From Atopsyche davidsoni (taxonomy: Eukaryota > Arthropoda > Insecta > Trichoptera > Hydrobiosidae), in assembly GCA_022113835.1 (NCBI GenBank), contig JAILWY010000012.1, positions 744,001 through 808,000 of the forward strand: 64,000 bases of DNA, written 5' to 3'. Position numbers and translations under genes: made by a program. This document shows, piece by piece, positions 1 to 13,078 of this stretch (position 1 is its first letter; every line of letters starts with the position of its first letter). The notes beneath the pieces are model-generated. The model worked only from the letters and a program-made list of their open reading frames with translations, was not told the origin of the DNA and did not search any database.

Positions 1-686
1 CAGAATCGTGTCTCCGTCTCCGTCTCAAACGATACAACTCTGGAGGATTTTCGACAGATGATTAAAGTCTGATTTATGAATCGTTAAAAATATTGCTAAT
101 TATTTTTTGAGCATTGTAATATTAAATATAATATTTAATCAGGGACGGATTCGTTTACTTGTGTATCACTTAATCGAAAATATATATTTTAATAGTACAT
201 ATTTAATTAACATTTTTACACGTTGAAAATGTTCTATATTGTAAATAATAGTATTAATCACAAAATGGACGGATTTTAATTTAAATATCACTTATTCTTT
301 TAAAATTACTTTCTAAATGCTAGAGAGTAACAATTCTATATCACCAAAAAGTAATATTGAATAAAATATTCTATGTATTTTTATTAATAATACTTTATAG
401 GTACATTTATTATTAATAAAAATTAATATATTTGTCTTTTTGATATGATACTAATATTTAAATAAGTAGTGTTTTTTTTGTTGCAAATATAAATTTATCT
501 ATCTAATTTACTGAATATAAATTCGTAGCATGCTTTGATTGACAGAAGGCTGATATTTAGAATAGAAGAGGCCAAATGTATGCAAATTTAAAATTTAAAC
601 CTGAATGTGAACATCTGACGCAAATACCTCATGAACTAACAATAGTTAAATAGTGTGAATGTTTGAATTGTGTTCACGGGTAAGAT
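1..686 (-). other. 3' UTR and downstream flank of al
   Basis: AT-rich DNA after the al stop codon. The sequence contains several TTTATT runs on the plus strand (AATAAA on the transcript strand), for example around 377-411, that could serve as polyadenylation signals, but none can be chosen with confidence. No other gene is seen. Confidence 0.5.
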
Positions 687-1247
687 TCAGCTGATGAGAT
701 CGCCGTGTCCGTTCTGCCGCAGCATTTCCAGCCGGAGCTCGTGCTCCCTCGCCTTCAGCCTCAGAGCGGCGATGCTGGAGCTCCTCCTGTCCACTTCGGG
801 GGCTCCGGGAGACGACCCGCCCCCGGGAGACAGCGGGGGCGAGGGCGTCACGTACTCCGGAGTGACCGACGGCAGCAGCTTGGGCCTCTGAGCTGCGGAG
901 ATGTTGGCCAGCAGCGTCTGGAAGGAGCTGGCGGCGGCCGGGGAGTACAGGTGGCTGACTCCCGGGGGGAACAGCGGAGGAGCAGCGCGGTGGAACGGGT
1001 GCCCGGCGGAGAGATAGGACGAGGGCAGCACGGGCCCGGCGTGCATGGGCGGGTAGCGGAAGGACGCCAGGCTGGAGCCGTCGAAGGGCTTGCGGAAGTT
1101 GAAGCCCAGGTGCGTGAAGGGGTTGGGCAGCGCCGTGGGGGCCTGCGAGCTCGGGGGTCCGCCGGGGAGGTACGGGTTGTAGGGGTGCCCCTGGGGGCCC
1201 ACTTTCTCCTGCTTGCGCCACTTTGCGCGACGGTTCTGGAACCACAC
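687..1247 (-). CDS. al: aristaless homeobox protein, coding exon 3 (homeodomain helix 3, C-terminal domain, OAR motif, stop)
   Basis: Acceptor TTGCTCCAG ends at 1248 and the exon opens with VWFQNRRAKWRKQEKVGPQ. This gives homeodomain residues 47-60 with Trp48, Phe49, Gln50, Asn51 and Arg53, the DNA-contacting set; Gln50 is the usual aristaless residue. The conserved Aristaless block HPYNPYLPGG, then NPFTHLGFNFRKPFD follows. A proline- and serine-rich linker leads to a C-terminal OAR motif (core SSIAALRLKAREHELRLE, about residues 389-406), an intramolecular regulatory motif in paired-class proteins, and the end LRQNGHGDLIS with TGA at 689-687. The exon is very GC-rich against AT-rich flanks. 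There is no frameshift or premature stop. This exon supplies residues 233-418. Confidence 0.95.
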   Translation of the reverse strand: MWFQNRRAKWRKQEKVGPQGHPYNPYLPGGPPSSQAPTALPNPFTHLGFNFRKPFDGSSLASFRYPPMHAGPVLPSSYLSAGHPFHRAAPPLFPPGVSHLYSPAAASSFQTLLANISAAQRPKLLPSVTPEYVTPSPPLSPGGGSSPGAPEVDRRSSSIAALRLKAREHELRLEMLRQNGHGDLIS

Positions 1248-3544
1248 CTGGAGCAAAAGAAAAGTTATAATTAACTAACGATCGATGTAAACTGTGCTGG
1301 TTTAGTCATGCTAGCAGCAAAAGTATTGTTCAGCAAAACTAAGACTGTGGGTAAAATGTATAAAATAGTAGTGTAGTGGTCGGTGCACATGCACCGAGCT
1401 ACAATTCTTCGACAAGTTCGGACTTGTCCGAGCGGGGGAACTTTCTAATTTACAACCCATACTACCCCCAGCGCATCACGCGCGCAGAGAGACTCCGACA
1501 CCCAACCAGTAACCACGCGTGATTTTGTCTTGTCAAATATAAATAATAAATAACGATTACTCAAATATTTCGCCAGCCTTTTGATCTACATTCATCACAT
1601 CCTAACCTTCGGCGAAAGTAGCAACGTTGAGCATGGAGAGCTGATGAATCCAGACCTGAGTCCACCACATGTCAAGGCTAATGAAAATAAAACATTAAAA
1701 ATGCAGTAAAGCGCTAGTTGCGGCGAATATCCATTTACTTGAAAATCCATAACTGTACAGTACTAATTTATGGGAAAGTTTTTTGAATTCACAGTTTTAA
1801 TATAAGATCCTAATAGATAAAATAATACGCGTCACAAACTGCAAGGAGAGAAGACAACAGTATATGAACACTGTGTCAGAGCAGGTGCAGGGAGATGATT
1901 CTTAGACAATTTTGCCAATAAGGTGCAGGAAACATTTAAACGTTCAAGAATTGGGTACGTTTCCATCTGTTGATGATCATCTTCAATTTTTCCAAAGTGG
2001 GCGGTATCGCTTGATGGTGATCAAATTATACTCGGGCTATACGTCCGCAAATTTACGAGGTTATATTTTAATTGCAAATTACACTCGAAACAGGCTTCTG
2101 TCTGCTAATGTCCGGGGAGTGAACATATGCCCGGCACCGGAGGAACTGCTTCTACTGCCCCTTACTTTGGCACCACTGAGGAGCAGACTCTTCAACTTTA
2201 AAACCAGAGGCACCAATATTTGATCTCTTGAACCCTGCCGACGCTTCTCATCCGAAGGTATAACATTCATGGGATGATTATAACATATTATAATATACAA
2301 GCACTGCTGAATCTTGCCTTACCGAAATGTGTTTCTTTGTTGAACCATAGTAGGTTTTTTGATACTTTATAGTATTATTTGCATAAAGTTTGTGTTATAA
2401 CTAAAACGGAGTGTGGTATGATTAAACTTTGGTTTAAGTAAGTGGACACAGTTAAGCAAAAGACCATTTATGTTATGTGAAATTATACTACTTGCTTTTT
2501 CTCATTGTTCGTAAATTTCATACTGATGCCTTTTTCATTTTTTGATTTAAGCTATTCATTTATGGTAGCACAATTATTATAAAAAATTGCATTGACTGAA
2601 ATTGTGTGTTGCAATGAAGTAAGTACGCGTGTGTCTGTAATTTATCGCATCTGCTGCTTTTACATCTATAACAAAAAAACAAATATTTGTGGCGTTTTCT
2701 AACATAAATTTTTAATGTATGTTTATACATAAAAATTAAAACAGAAGTTATCTTCTGTTTTAATTTACCTTTACTATCACTAATGACGTATTTCCTTGAA
2801 CAACGGACAGGTGTATCTTCGAGCGATCCGAAGTTCTCTATTTACCAACGATAGATCTCCGATCGTAAAATCGAGCATCGTGTGTTGTCGGAGGTGCTCG
2901 CGTAGCACAGTTTGGGAAGCGCTGGCCCCGTCGCCCGCCCCGCCCCCCGCCTTTCAGCATTCAATTTATTTTGGAGGAAGATTACCATCTCGCTGGGTTT
3001 TTATTACAAAGGTGATGGCAGATATGCAGAGAATAAATAATGAGTACTGCGTGCATTAGCGGCCCTGCCGTTTTATAGAAAACATTCAATTTATGGAAAT
3101 AGCAGTTCATTCTTATCCAAAAATATGCATAGCCAAATGTCTAAAAGATTACTGCATTTTTATTTACTGCATTTAAATTTGATCGCTTTGACTATTCAAG
3201 TATTTTATCAGACGAAACACTTGAAAGGCGAAAACGATCACAAATAAATAAATAATAAGTACATCCTACATTGTGCTTATCTGGCTTTTTTCTTGCGGCC
3301 TCATACTTTTACAGACAAGCGCGATTACTTGGGGGAATATCTCTCTTACTTACTTTTTGTCAAATTTACTATGGTTTCTAAACTATTGTTAATTCAATTT
3401 ACACAATAAAATAAGAATATCTATTTTTAAGTGTTTTGTAAATTATTAGGTGCAATAAATAAAGGAATCGAATGAGTTTATGTGATTAAGCATATTTTTT
3501 CACACATTGAAAACGATTAAAGAAAACTCTCAGAAAATATCATC

Positions 3545-3622
3545 GTGACTTGTGAGGGATTCGAACCCACATCCCCAAGCTTTCATGGCCGGTGCATTTA
3601 TCCAACTATGCTAACGAGCCAC
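3545..3622 (-). repeat. tRNA-like segment of copy A1, left arm
   Basis: Minus-strand twin of the segment at 4250-4327, with the same A box and B box. It is part of a repeat, not a stand-alone tRNA gene. Confidence 0.8.
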
Positions 3623-4249
3623 TGCAATTTAGTGAGAATTTTTAATAATCATAATCTACATATGAACCAATATGCCCAGGCTAATCAATATTTAATGATT
3701 TGCAAACACTGGACTTAATTAAAGTAACAAGTGAAGCATTTTTATATCCAAATATGGTTATTATTATTTTTAAAATCTATTGATGTTTAGCCGAGACGCG
3801 CACCATTCTATTTATATTAAATTGGATTAATGTTAATCAGATGCGTATTTATTTACCCATGCAGGTATTAGTATGTTTATGTGATTAAGCATATTTTTTC
3901 ACACATTGAAAACGATTAAAGAAAACTCTCAGAAAATATCATCGTGTGAAAAAATCTATCGTTCAATGTGTGAAAAAATATGCTTAATCACATAAACATA
4001 CTAATACCTGCATGGGTAAATAAATACGCATCTGATTAACATTAATCCAATTTAATATAAATAGAATGGTGCGCGTCTCGGCTAAACATCAATAGATTTT
4101 AAAAATAATAATAACCATATTTGGATATAAAAATGCTTCACTTGTTACTTTAATTAAGTCCAGTGTTTGCAAATCATTAAATATTGATTAGCCTGGGCAT
4201 ATTGGTTCATATGTAGATTATGATTATTAAAAATTCTCACTAAATTGCA

Positions 4250-4327
4250 GTGGCTCGTTAGCATAGTTGGATAAATGCACCGGCCATGAAAGCTTGGGGA
4301 TGTGGGTTCGAATCCCTCACAAGTCAC
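4250..4327 (+). repeat. tRNA-like segment of copy A1, right arm
   Basis: 78 nt with a perfect pol III A box TAGCATAGTTGG (4259-4270) and B box GGTTCGAATCC (4305-4315). The 5' end GTGGCTC pairs with the 3' end AAGTCAC at 6 of 7 positions with one G-U pair. The D loop carries an extra inserted base compared with copy A4. No safe anticodon can be assigned, so it is read as a tRNA-derived SINE head. Confidence 0.8.
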
Positions 4328-6659
4328 GATGATATTTTCTGAGAGTTTTCTTTAATCGTTTTCAATGTGTGAAAAAATATGCTTAATCACATAAACATAC
4401 TAATACCTGCATGGGTAAATAAATACGCATCTGATTAACATTAATCCAATTTAATATGAATCGAATGAGTTTTATTGTTTGTCACAATAATATCGTAATA
4501 GAACTGAACGAATGCCAGAAGAAAACGACTTTACAATAATAATCTAATGGCTATAGCAATTTAAAAAAAAAAAACTCATTATATCTGCAAAAAGTGCCAG
4601 TAATGTCCATAGATAATATCGCAAAAACAAGTCGGGCTGTAACTTGCCTTTTTCATTAACAATCACCAAAACCTATTTACTTATGACAACTAGCTGCAAA
4701 TAACTTCACGAATAATTTACTTACAACTCCTTGAACTATTTAGCATTCATTGAATTGCTAAATTTAAAGGTCGTTATATGAGGGCGTACGTTGTGAAGTC
4801 AATTTTATGGGATTAAAAATTAATATTAAAATAATTACAATATAATATTAGTATTTATAGTGAGGGAGAACATCTAAACTAAGAGAATTGTAGGCATGCG
4901 GCTTAAAGCAATCACAGGTAATTGTAGGTATATATGACTTATAACGTCTTCAGAATTTACCATTTTTTTTACATTAACTTATTCATTTATGAAAACTCCC
5001 TTTGAATATCTTTATACTTAATTATGTCGTATACATTAATTCCTTTCATAAACGTGTCCTTTGTATGGAAGGTCCATTAAAGCAAGCTTTTCGAAGTGAT
5101 TGCAGCTGTGTATTATTTATTGGCGTTTTCAGAGTTTGTCTCATAGTATATCTATACAAATACAAAAACACTTGTATTACTGAAGACTTTTCTGGAGTAA
5201 TATCCGTCTTTTGAAAAACCTTTGTTGTTTCGGATTCCAATGTGAGATCAATAAAATTGTTTTAAGATACTAGACTTTCGTTCGGCCTGTATGTATAATA
5301 TATATAGGTAGATGTATAATACATTTAATTAAATACTCATTGAATATCGCATTCGTGCCGCAGCGGAGTGCTCCACGTAATGAACTGTCTGTTCTCAATA
5401 CAGTAACTGGTACAGATCACATAATTACCGCGGCTGTCGCTTACAATTACCGATACACTCGTTTTGCAATGCGTTCGTGCCGCACTGTAGCCGTGTAATC
5501 TGTCTGGGAACATCAGTTCTAATGCACACTGTATCTACATAAAGGCTCTGCATATAACATGTCCACAGCCGCCAGCCTTGTTGTACAATATGCCAAGTTA
5601 ACGCTGAATCAAACCTTAAAGGTAATTTATATTATAATACTAAATATTAGCGATGTAATAATCGTAAGTCTTCAAGCCATCGAAAACTACAGTATTTCAA
5701 AATATTTAATTTTATTTGAAAAAAAAAATAGTAAGCAAATTTAAAAATTCGACGCATCCCACTGGCAATAAACTCTAAGCATTATTTTATCAAATCCAAG
5801 GAAAAATAGGCATTGGAAGGAGAAAGCCAAAGTGGGTGCGGAATTTGTGTACGTGACTGGATTTTGGGAATGAAGCCGAATTATTAAGACAAGATATGCA
5901 TATATTCAATGATGGTCACTAGCGTCCTCTGAGAGGCACTTAAAGCTCATTTTTTTCAAAGATCAAATCATAGTTTAAAATCAAATTGAAAATTGAGCTT
6001 TACGGTTGTTTTGTTCGTTTATACGAGACGCACTACAGTGGCAAGCAGCCCTTTTGAATTTACAACTTCCCATATCTTCTCTTTTCGTAGTTTTTATTTT
6101 CATGAATGTGGGAATAAATCATTTTAACCGCACAATAATAATGCTGGAGTATATTTTAATTTGAATTGCGTCCGGGCCCGTCGCCGGCCACGGATCCAGC
6201 ATGGCGGCGCACACCGCGTCACGTGACCGAATTACCATAATTTTCAATTAACTTTATTGAAAGGCGTAATAATTTTACAAATAACAATGGCGGAGGTATT
6301 TATTTTACCAGCTGACGTAGAGGCTCCCAAACATTTCGCAAGCCAACGCCCACTTTTCAAAGTACCCATTTTAAAACGCCCTCCAAAAATAGGTTACTTT
6401 TGTACAAATCAATCAAAACAGTGATTTTTTTTATATTTTCAATAACTATATCTTACATATCCAAAGAAAGAGAGACATCAAGGGATATAGTTAACTCGGA
6501 TGCGGAATAACAGCCGAATCAATAAGACCCAGGATACATATTATGATATTACTCTAAAACACGCACACATATTAATAATTATTTTTATACATTAAACATC
6601 AATTTCTTCAATAAAAAGTCTCCGACCCCCAAATTGTCTGAACTCCTCCCAAATTATTC

Positions 6660-6733
6660 TGAAACCACTGGTGATCTCTAGAGGGTTCCAACGGTCCCTG
6701 GAGGGCGGTGCCGCCCACTTTGAGAACCAGTGG
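6660..6733. mobile_element. Possible hAT-type terminal fragment
   Basis: The minus strand reads CCACTGGTTCTCAAAGTGGG then GCGGCACCGCCCTCC, the form of many insect hAT termini. The partner end was not found. Confidence 0.35.
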
Positions 6734-9539
6734 ACTAACGTCAAAAATTTCAATTTAGATTTCTGCCTTTTCAGCCATTAAAATGAAATAAACATAATTG
6801 AATTGCGTTAACGGATTCGTGTGCAACAATTAGAAGCTATAAAATTTCTTCTCTCCGGCGACTCCGCGGGGAGGCGATTGTAGTTTGTATGCAAATCCGC
6901 GTATTCTATTTGAATAATTAACCGCTGCTCGCTTTATTAAAGTCATTTCAGTTCGACCGCTCCCGCCTTGCTCACTATCGTTTGATTGTCGAAATATTAA
7001 AAAAAATAATTCATTTCCCAGCGAAAAAATAAAAAAATGTATAACACAAACTCGGCGTCTTCTCGGTAATCCTGTGCATTGTTAATTATGCAAAGCAATT
7101 TCCGTTTATTAATTAATTATTCAATTAATATCTTGTAGATGTGAATTGATAAGACTGGAAAATACTTGTATGTTTTAGAATATTATTAGTTCACCAGTTC
7201 AGTGCTGATTAATTATAATTTAAAATAACCCGCAAGCCATTGGTTGATAATGTTTAAATAGGGTAACAAACTAATGTGGTTTTCTTGTGCATTATCTGAA
7301 TAATATATGGAATTGATAATGTAAATAATTTTTAATTTAAAAAAATACAAGATTTATGTTAGTATATCAATATATAGTTTTATGCGTGCTTTTACAACCG
7401 ATAGGCCGTAATTATTATATGGATTATTTATTATTTTCTGGTTTCATCTATTTATATGATCCGCCACAGCATAAACATGATTAAAATCAACGGCATTAAT
7501 TTAAATAATTAAGTCATGAATGTAATCAACTGAAGTCCGAATGGATTTATAGAAACGACGGAAAAAATTTGCAATTATTCATTTAAAAGCTTAGAATCAG
7601 GGCTACCAGCTCAATTGATAATATATTTTTAATTAAGTTCAATTAATAATAATAAAAATATATACATATGTGAGCAGAAGATTGATGAATTATGCAATGT
7701 TGTGAATTGTTGATTAAATAGAAAATGAACTATATACTTGAAAATGACTAAGCAATTATATATTTTTTAAATTGGTTAAGTAGAACCTTAACTTGATTTT
7801 ATTAAATAAAGAAAATAAAAAGAAAATGCAAAACGTATTTCGCTTTGTTTCCGCCCACCCGCCAATAATTCCTTTGCTTTTATCAAAATCTCTTTTAAAC
7901 ATTCCAATATATTCTGCCTTGATCTACTTTTTTGTTTTTAGTGAAAAAAAAGGTGTATGCTACTAGAGTCAGACCGTATTTTGAACTAACTCTAGCTTAA
8001 CCACCAATTTAAATCTAAAAATGTAAACTGTTTTTAAAAGTTAATTACCGGAGTAGTTAGTTAATATCTTAAAATACAAGTCATTTCTTTGTAACAAAAA
8101 AAATCCGAGGTATAGATTGAGCCATAACAGTGTATTTGCGATGTACTAAATCGAATGACTTTATTCACTCGAGTCATTAAATAATCGATTCAGAAAGGGC
8201 CAAGGCAGAGTCACACTGATGAGATCGCTTTGGCGGCAACATTACTTATAATTAAACAACTCTTTAATTCTCGCTTAGCATTTCCGTATTCAATCCAGAA
8301 TCGCTATCCAGATCCGAGGTTTTATTGCCAATTTTATCAATTTCATTCCAACTGCAGGGAAATGCTATATTATTTGATATTAACCCTGATTTATTGTTGC
8401 AGACACCCGTGGTCAAAATTTTATTAATATTATTTCGCATTTTTAGATTAAAGTCTGGGTTGAGCAAAAGTTCATATTAAGCTCGCAAAAGATCAAAAGC
8501 TCTTGTCTCATGGCCGTTGAAAGTTTGTAGTACTAATTAGTTTGATGTGTAACTTCACCTTTAAAGGGAGATCGTTCAGCTGAGTGGTTACGGCGCTTCC
8601 AGAGCAGGGCGACATTGGGTTGAACAAAAAGTTTACAAATTGCCGGTCGGTATGGCGACCGGTTGCATCCGTACTTAGTCCATACTTCGTGCGGACATTT
8701 TTTCCACGACCATTGTCCGCCTGAATCTCTTAATTTCCCCGACAATGTCGCGGAGCAGCTTTGGCCTCGCGATAAGCTCGGAGCCGTTACTGGAATCATG
8801 TCTTTATAAGACGCGACCAGGCTGGCGAGCAAGGGTTGCCCCGCCGAGAAACTTACACCCCTTCAAATATTTTCATTGTCAAGTTTAGACATTTTATATT
8901 TATAACTAAGTTCTTTTGTCCGTTCAGAATCCGGTGGCACAAACAATACAATAATATTGTTTTTTTTTATATCGACACATTTAATGTTTTTAATCAGCAC
9001 AAACCGTTTTGACTAAAATGAAACTGGCATCGGTCTAATAAATTCAGCTTATGATTCATCTGCCTCAAGTCAAAAGGTCATCATTCTAGTCACAGTCAAT
9101 AATTTATCTTATAATAAAAATATTGAAATCCTCACAGTACTTCAAATGTAAATTTTATTATAATTATTAGAGTGTCAAAGATAAAAAAGGCGGCTAGAAA
9201 TGCGAACGGCAGCCCTCTGCAGCGGCCCTCGCCAGGTCCATATACGACTAGTATTCTCAATTACAGGTAGGATTGTGCTTTATTTAATTACCCCCTCCCC
9301 TCCCGTGCAATTACCTCCCCCCCTGGGGGCCCCTCCCCTGCCCCTCTCGAGCCCGAGGTCTGCCCGTCGTGGGACACTCGTCAGCGAACTGTGCCTCTGG
9401 AGGACGTAAGTGGGATCGCGAACTCACAAGCTTCTGATATTTAAAAAAAAAAATCAAAGCATATCATAAAAAATAAATTTGAGGATTATTTTATTGTTCA
9501 TTAGGTAAATTAACAATAGTTCTTAAGGCTAAGATTGTA

Positions 9540-9665
9540 GAATGATGTGTCCCTTTAACTTCCCTCTATGTTATCCCCTGATCCTGGGCGGAGGTTGTGA
9601 GGCTTGCAATGTATGATTTAGGTGTTAGCATACATCAATTTCTTATATTTATTTTTAGTCATTAA
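9540..9665 (+). repeat. Dispersed repeat G (TGATCCTG core), copy 1
   Basis: TATCCCCTGATCCTGGGCGG, then a diverged form of the TAGCGTACATGAATTTC segment. Related copies lie at 26435, 48903 and 54080. Confidence 0.45.
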
Positions 9666-9815
9666 AGTGCCCTACACACGTTGCAACACAACCGAACGGT
9701 AGTTAACTGGTAGCGTTCTCTTAAGCCTCTACACGAGTCGCGACACAACTGACTACCGACCAACGAATTGCAACAACAAATCACCGCTAGTCATTTATTT
9801 AAAAAAATGCGTGTT
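9665..9815. repeat. CGACACAAC foldback family, copy near 9.7 kb
   Basis: TACACACGTTGCAACACAAC, CCGAACGGTAG, then CTCTACACGAGTCGCGACAC. Two tandem half-copies. Confidence 0.45.
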
Positions 9816-10834
9816 GTAGGCCAATCGGTTTGCCTCCCCTGCTTCTGGTCTTAATCATCATCATCAATTAGCAGGTGCATTCCCGTGCAAGCCATCGTGG
9901 GCATTCCTCGAGCTGATTAATACAGTTTTTTTTCCGTCCGCGGTGCGCGCAGCCTGCCCCACTGTGCGGCTTCATATTTAGCGAATAATCGAGATTTTGG
10001 AGATAGCGACATTTGCAAAGAGAGGAATGCTGTTTTTGTTTCGATTTCGAATTCGAATGAAGCCATTGTAGCGGAAAATGAAAAAAAATTGTGCGTAACT
10101 ATGAAAATGTTTCGACATTGTCAACGTAAAGAATATTTTTTTATAAAATATACGTGCATAAGTAAAAGTTCACAAATATTTCGAATTCTTTAGACTGAGT
10201 TAATTAAATATAAAAAACAATATATTTTCTAAAATTTTAAACACCCGTCAATAACACTACATCAGAATTATAATATATTATTTCATATACCAAGATTACT
10301 ATCGATATTTATTTTATATTAAACGCCAAATTGTGTTTTATAGCGCGTGTTTTTTTCCATATTTCACGATCTAGGACATATTCTTAATTTGTAAAAAAAT
10401 TTGTAAAAACGCTATACATAAATATCATCATTAATTATTTTAATAAATCTATTTACAGCATGAATGTTAATAAAACATCGAAAATTTTCAAAAAAACATT
10501 AATCAGTTAATAATTGATTGTATCGCAAGAAAAGGCCTTTATCCTGTAATAAATAATCCCTAAGTGCCATCATACACGAGCTCCCTACAACCGGCTAATC
10601 AATCTCCTGCCTGGCGCTGAGGAGAGCTCCTATGAGCCTTCTCAATGTACTCAGATTCTTTAGCTTGGATAACTTTCCTCTTCACTTCATTTTATAAACT
10701 TGTGAGTGATAATTATGAATTGTGTACTTTAGTTTAAACTAATTAAACTGCGATTATTTATTTTTGTTTATCATTAAAAAGGAAGCGTATTTTTTAATCA
10801 CTCGCATACCGCAAAAAAAGCATCTGTACCTTTT

Positions 10835-10955
10835 TTATGTAGAAGGACTCGGGGAGCCACTACACTATTTTCCCTTGGAATGCATGAGTATATGCTCAGT
10901 GAAATAGTCGCCAGCCTCCTTTGAGGAGAGGCACTTGATAAAGAAGAAGATTTTT
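10835..10955 (+). repeat. LINE-tail-like repeat
   Basis: Shares with 26285-26422 the phrases GTAGAAGGACTC, GAAATAGTCGCCAGCCTCCT and GAGGAGAGGCACTTGATAAA, ending in GAAGAAGA. The latter resembles the 3' end of the LINE remnant at 59.1 kb. Confidence 0.55.
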
Positions 10956-11850
10956 AAAATATACTATTAGGTCGTAATTGCGTTCGGACTTTTGAGTTTC
11001 GGCGTTTTAGCTTCAGTACTAAGTCTGATCTGAGATTTGAAATTAAACACCAACAAACGAAACTATTTCTCCTGAATGAATCCAATAATTTATTTTTGTA
11101 ATTGTTTGATTCAAATCATTATTTTTCTTAGGGATTCTTCTTCAAAATATTCGATTGATAGTGAAGCTTACTCGCATGGTAAGTTATATCGGTTGGGTCT
11201 TAAATGGCCGTTTAGATGTACCTCTGAGTTCTATCCGCGCAGGTGGTGCCGGTTCGACTCCGGGCTGATTGATTGACTGCCGCGGTACATCCAGTAATTA
11301 GTCTGCAAAGCGAGCTGATGATGGATGCCTCGGAATTCCAGCAACAGAAGGAATTGCACTTATAGACGAAGATGATTGAAAGTCTCGCTGAAGGAAAAAA
11401 TACAGGAAACAGCGTTTAACTGCTGTTTCAGCAGGCTTAATCAATATAAAATCCTCGGCAACAAATACGGTAATAGGTATTATATGTGACAAAATGCTTT
11501 TTAATTATCAAAGCTTGTTCAATTATTGTAGTTTCAATTAACACTTTAGTGATACTATATTGAAATCAGATTGTTCCTTAGTAAAACAGTGACGCAATCC
11601 TGGTTTCAGAGTGTATTTAACACTATATTATTACTTAATAAATTAGTTACACTATAGTATTGCTAAGCACTTTGGTAAAATTATATTGAAATCAGAGAAT
11701 TCTTAACACTATAGTTTTGCTTTACAGTTTAAGGCCACTTTATTCTGAGAACTATGGTGTTTATCAGCACTAGACCAATGTTAATATATTCAATATATTT
11801 AACAGAAAATACTGTGGAAAGTACTACTAAAGGTGGTATTTCATCATGTT

Positions 11851-12021
11851 ATTTTTAAATAAAAATTAAATTTGTGATTTTTCCACGAATTTTGATTTTA
11901 TTTGTGACCGTTTTCGCCAACCTATCTTGTTGGCATTGGCGTTGGAAAATGCAAACAAGATAAGAAACCGATAACTAATAAAAACAAAACACGTGGATAA
12001 ACCACAAAAATAAATATTATT
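11851..12021. mobile_element. GCCAACC hairpin element, copy B1 (diverged)
   Basis: Contains TTTGTGACCGTTTTCGCCAA and an imperfect inverted return (AAGATAAGAAACCGATAACT, then ACACGTGGATAAACCAC). Ends are approximate. No clear target duplication seen. Confidence 0.5.
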
Positions 12022-12979
12022 TTAAAGCATCTATTTAATGTTAGACTTTATATATAGACACTTTATTGACACCAGGGTGTTTCTGACATTATAGTGTTGT
12101 TGTTTTTTTTTTTATTATAGTAACATTATCTATATCTACGCTATCAATCGAATTATATATTAAAAATGTTTTCCACGAGTGACGATTTCAACATTGTGTA
12201 GACTGTATTGTAGAGTATAATTATTTTTGATAAAACGATGCTCTGTGAATACAAAATGAAAGCAGCTGGAATATATATATATATAGTCAGACATGATGAA
12301 ATATAACTACGACTTGTAGGGGGCGAGGTGCGATATATTATTCACGATAGCAACAATACAACTTTGCGATATTCCCTGTGATGTAAGTTAGCAATCAATC
12401 GAATTATTTATTGATAACGTTTTCCACAAAGCAAGATTTCAACATTGTAATGATGAGTATTTTCGATAGCATGATGCTCCGCGGATGGTAATTGGGAGCA
12501 GCTCCGGCACGACCGGGCAGCGAGTACCTGCGAGAGGTGAGCCGAGTTACCTGGCAGGCAGCACGGCGAGCGAGCCCGGGACCTGCACTCGGATTGAATC
12601 AATCGTTTACTGTAATCTACCCGAGTGTGATCACCGGGAAAGCCGTGAGAATGGACGCTGCATCTGGTATTCAAGCGTAATAAATAATTTTATTCAAATT
12701 TATATATAATATATACGGTGTCATAGAAAATGGCTGGAACGTAATTTTATCGACTGAACATATATTATTACTTTTGTGTAGCCAACAGTGGCACTGGAAA
12801 AGTCGTGAGAATTGATGCTGTGTCTGTAATTTATGAAATAGAAGATATGCAGTGACATTGCAAATAGCTATGAGTTATAGCTAAAAAAATTAATTCAACC
12901 AATCGCTGCTTAAAAGATGCCGTATATTTTTCAAGAGTACTTTTGATTAAAATATAGGTGTGCATGGGCATAGAAACAA

Positions 12980-13006
12980 CTCTTAGATACAATTTGTATC
13001 TAAGAG
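12980..13006. repeat. Short perfect palindrome
   Basis: CTCTTAGATACAA and its complement around a single T. Confidence 0.8.
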
Positions 13007-13078
13007 CTATATTTTGTAGTAATACCTTAACATTTTCAGATTACTATTTTTTTCTTTTTTTATGTTTACAATATCCTT

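Larger units (their letters stand above)
3480..4457. mobile_element. tRNA-derived palindromic retroelement, copy A1 (978 bp inverted dimer)
   Basis: Flanked by an exact 15 bp duplication GAATCGAATGAGTTT (3465-3479 and 4458-4472). The left arm, about 3480-3917, reappears inverted at about 3958-4393 with very few differences. Order on the plus strand: D, antisense tRNA, body B, E, D, short spacer, then inverted D, E, B, sense tRNA, D, E. D begins TGTGATTAAGCATATTTT. Insertion with a 15 bp duplication suggests target-primed reverse transcription of the whole palindrome. Confidence 0.8.

Noticed and set aside
646..1274. Long open frames on both strands over the last al exon (up to 199 codons)
   Set aside because: They are shadows of the GC-rich al exon. 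Only the minus frame with VWFQNRR and the OAR motif has splice signals and homology.
4250..4327. Functional tRNA gene
   Set aside because: A and B boxes are intact, but the anticodon loop is non-canonical, the acceptor is imperfect, and the segment recurs inside the mobile family at four loci.
3465..4472. Foldback at 3.5-4.5 kb as a pure sequencing artefact
   Set aside because: A flanking 15 bp duplication and the same architecture at three other loci favour a real element, though read support should still be checked.
8560..8625. tRNA (Ser/Leu-like) or SINE head: TCAGCTGAGTGGTTACGGCG
   Set aside because: A-box-like and partial B-box-like phrases are present, but no cloverleaf and no second copy were found, so the call is unsupported.
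11200..11275. tRNA from GGTTCGACTCC B box
   Set aside because: No acceptable A box or acceptor stem at the right distance.
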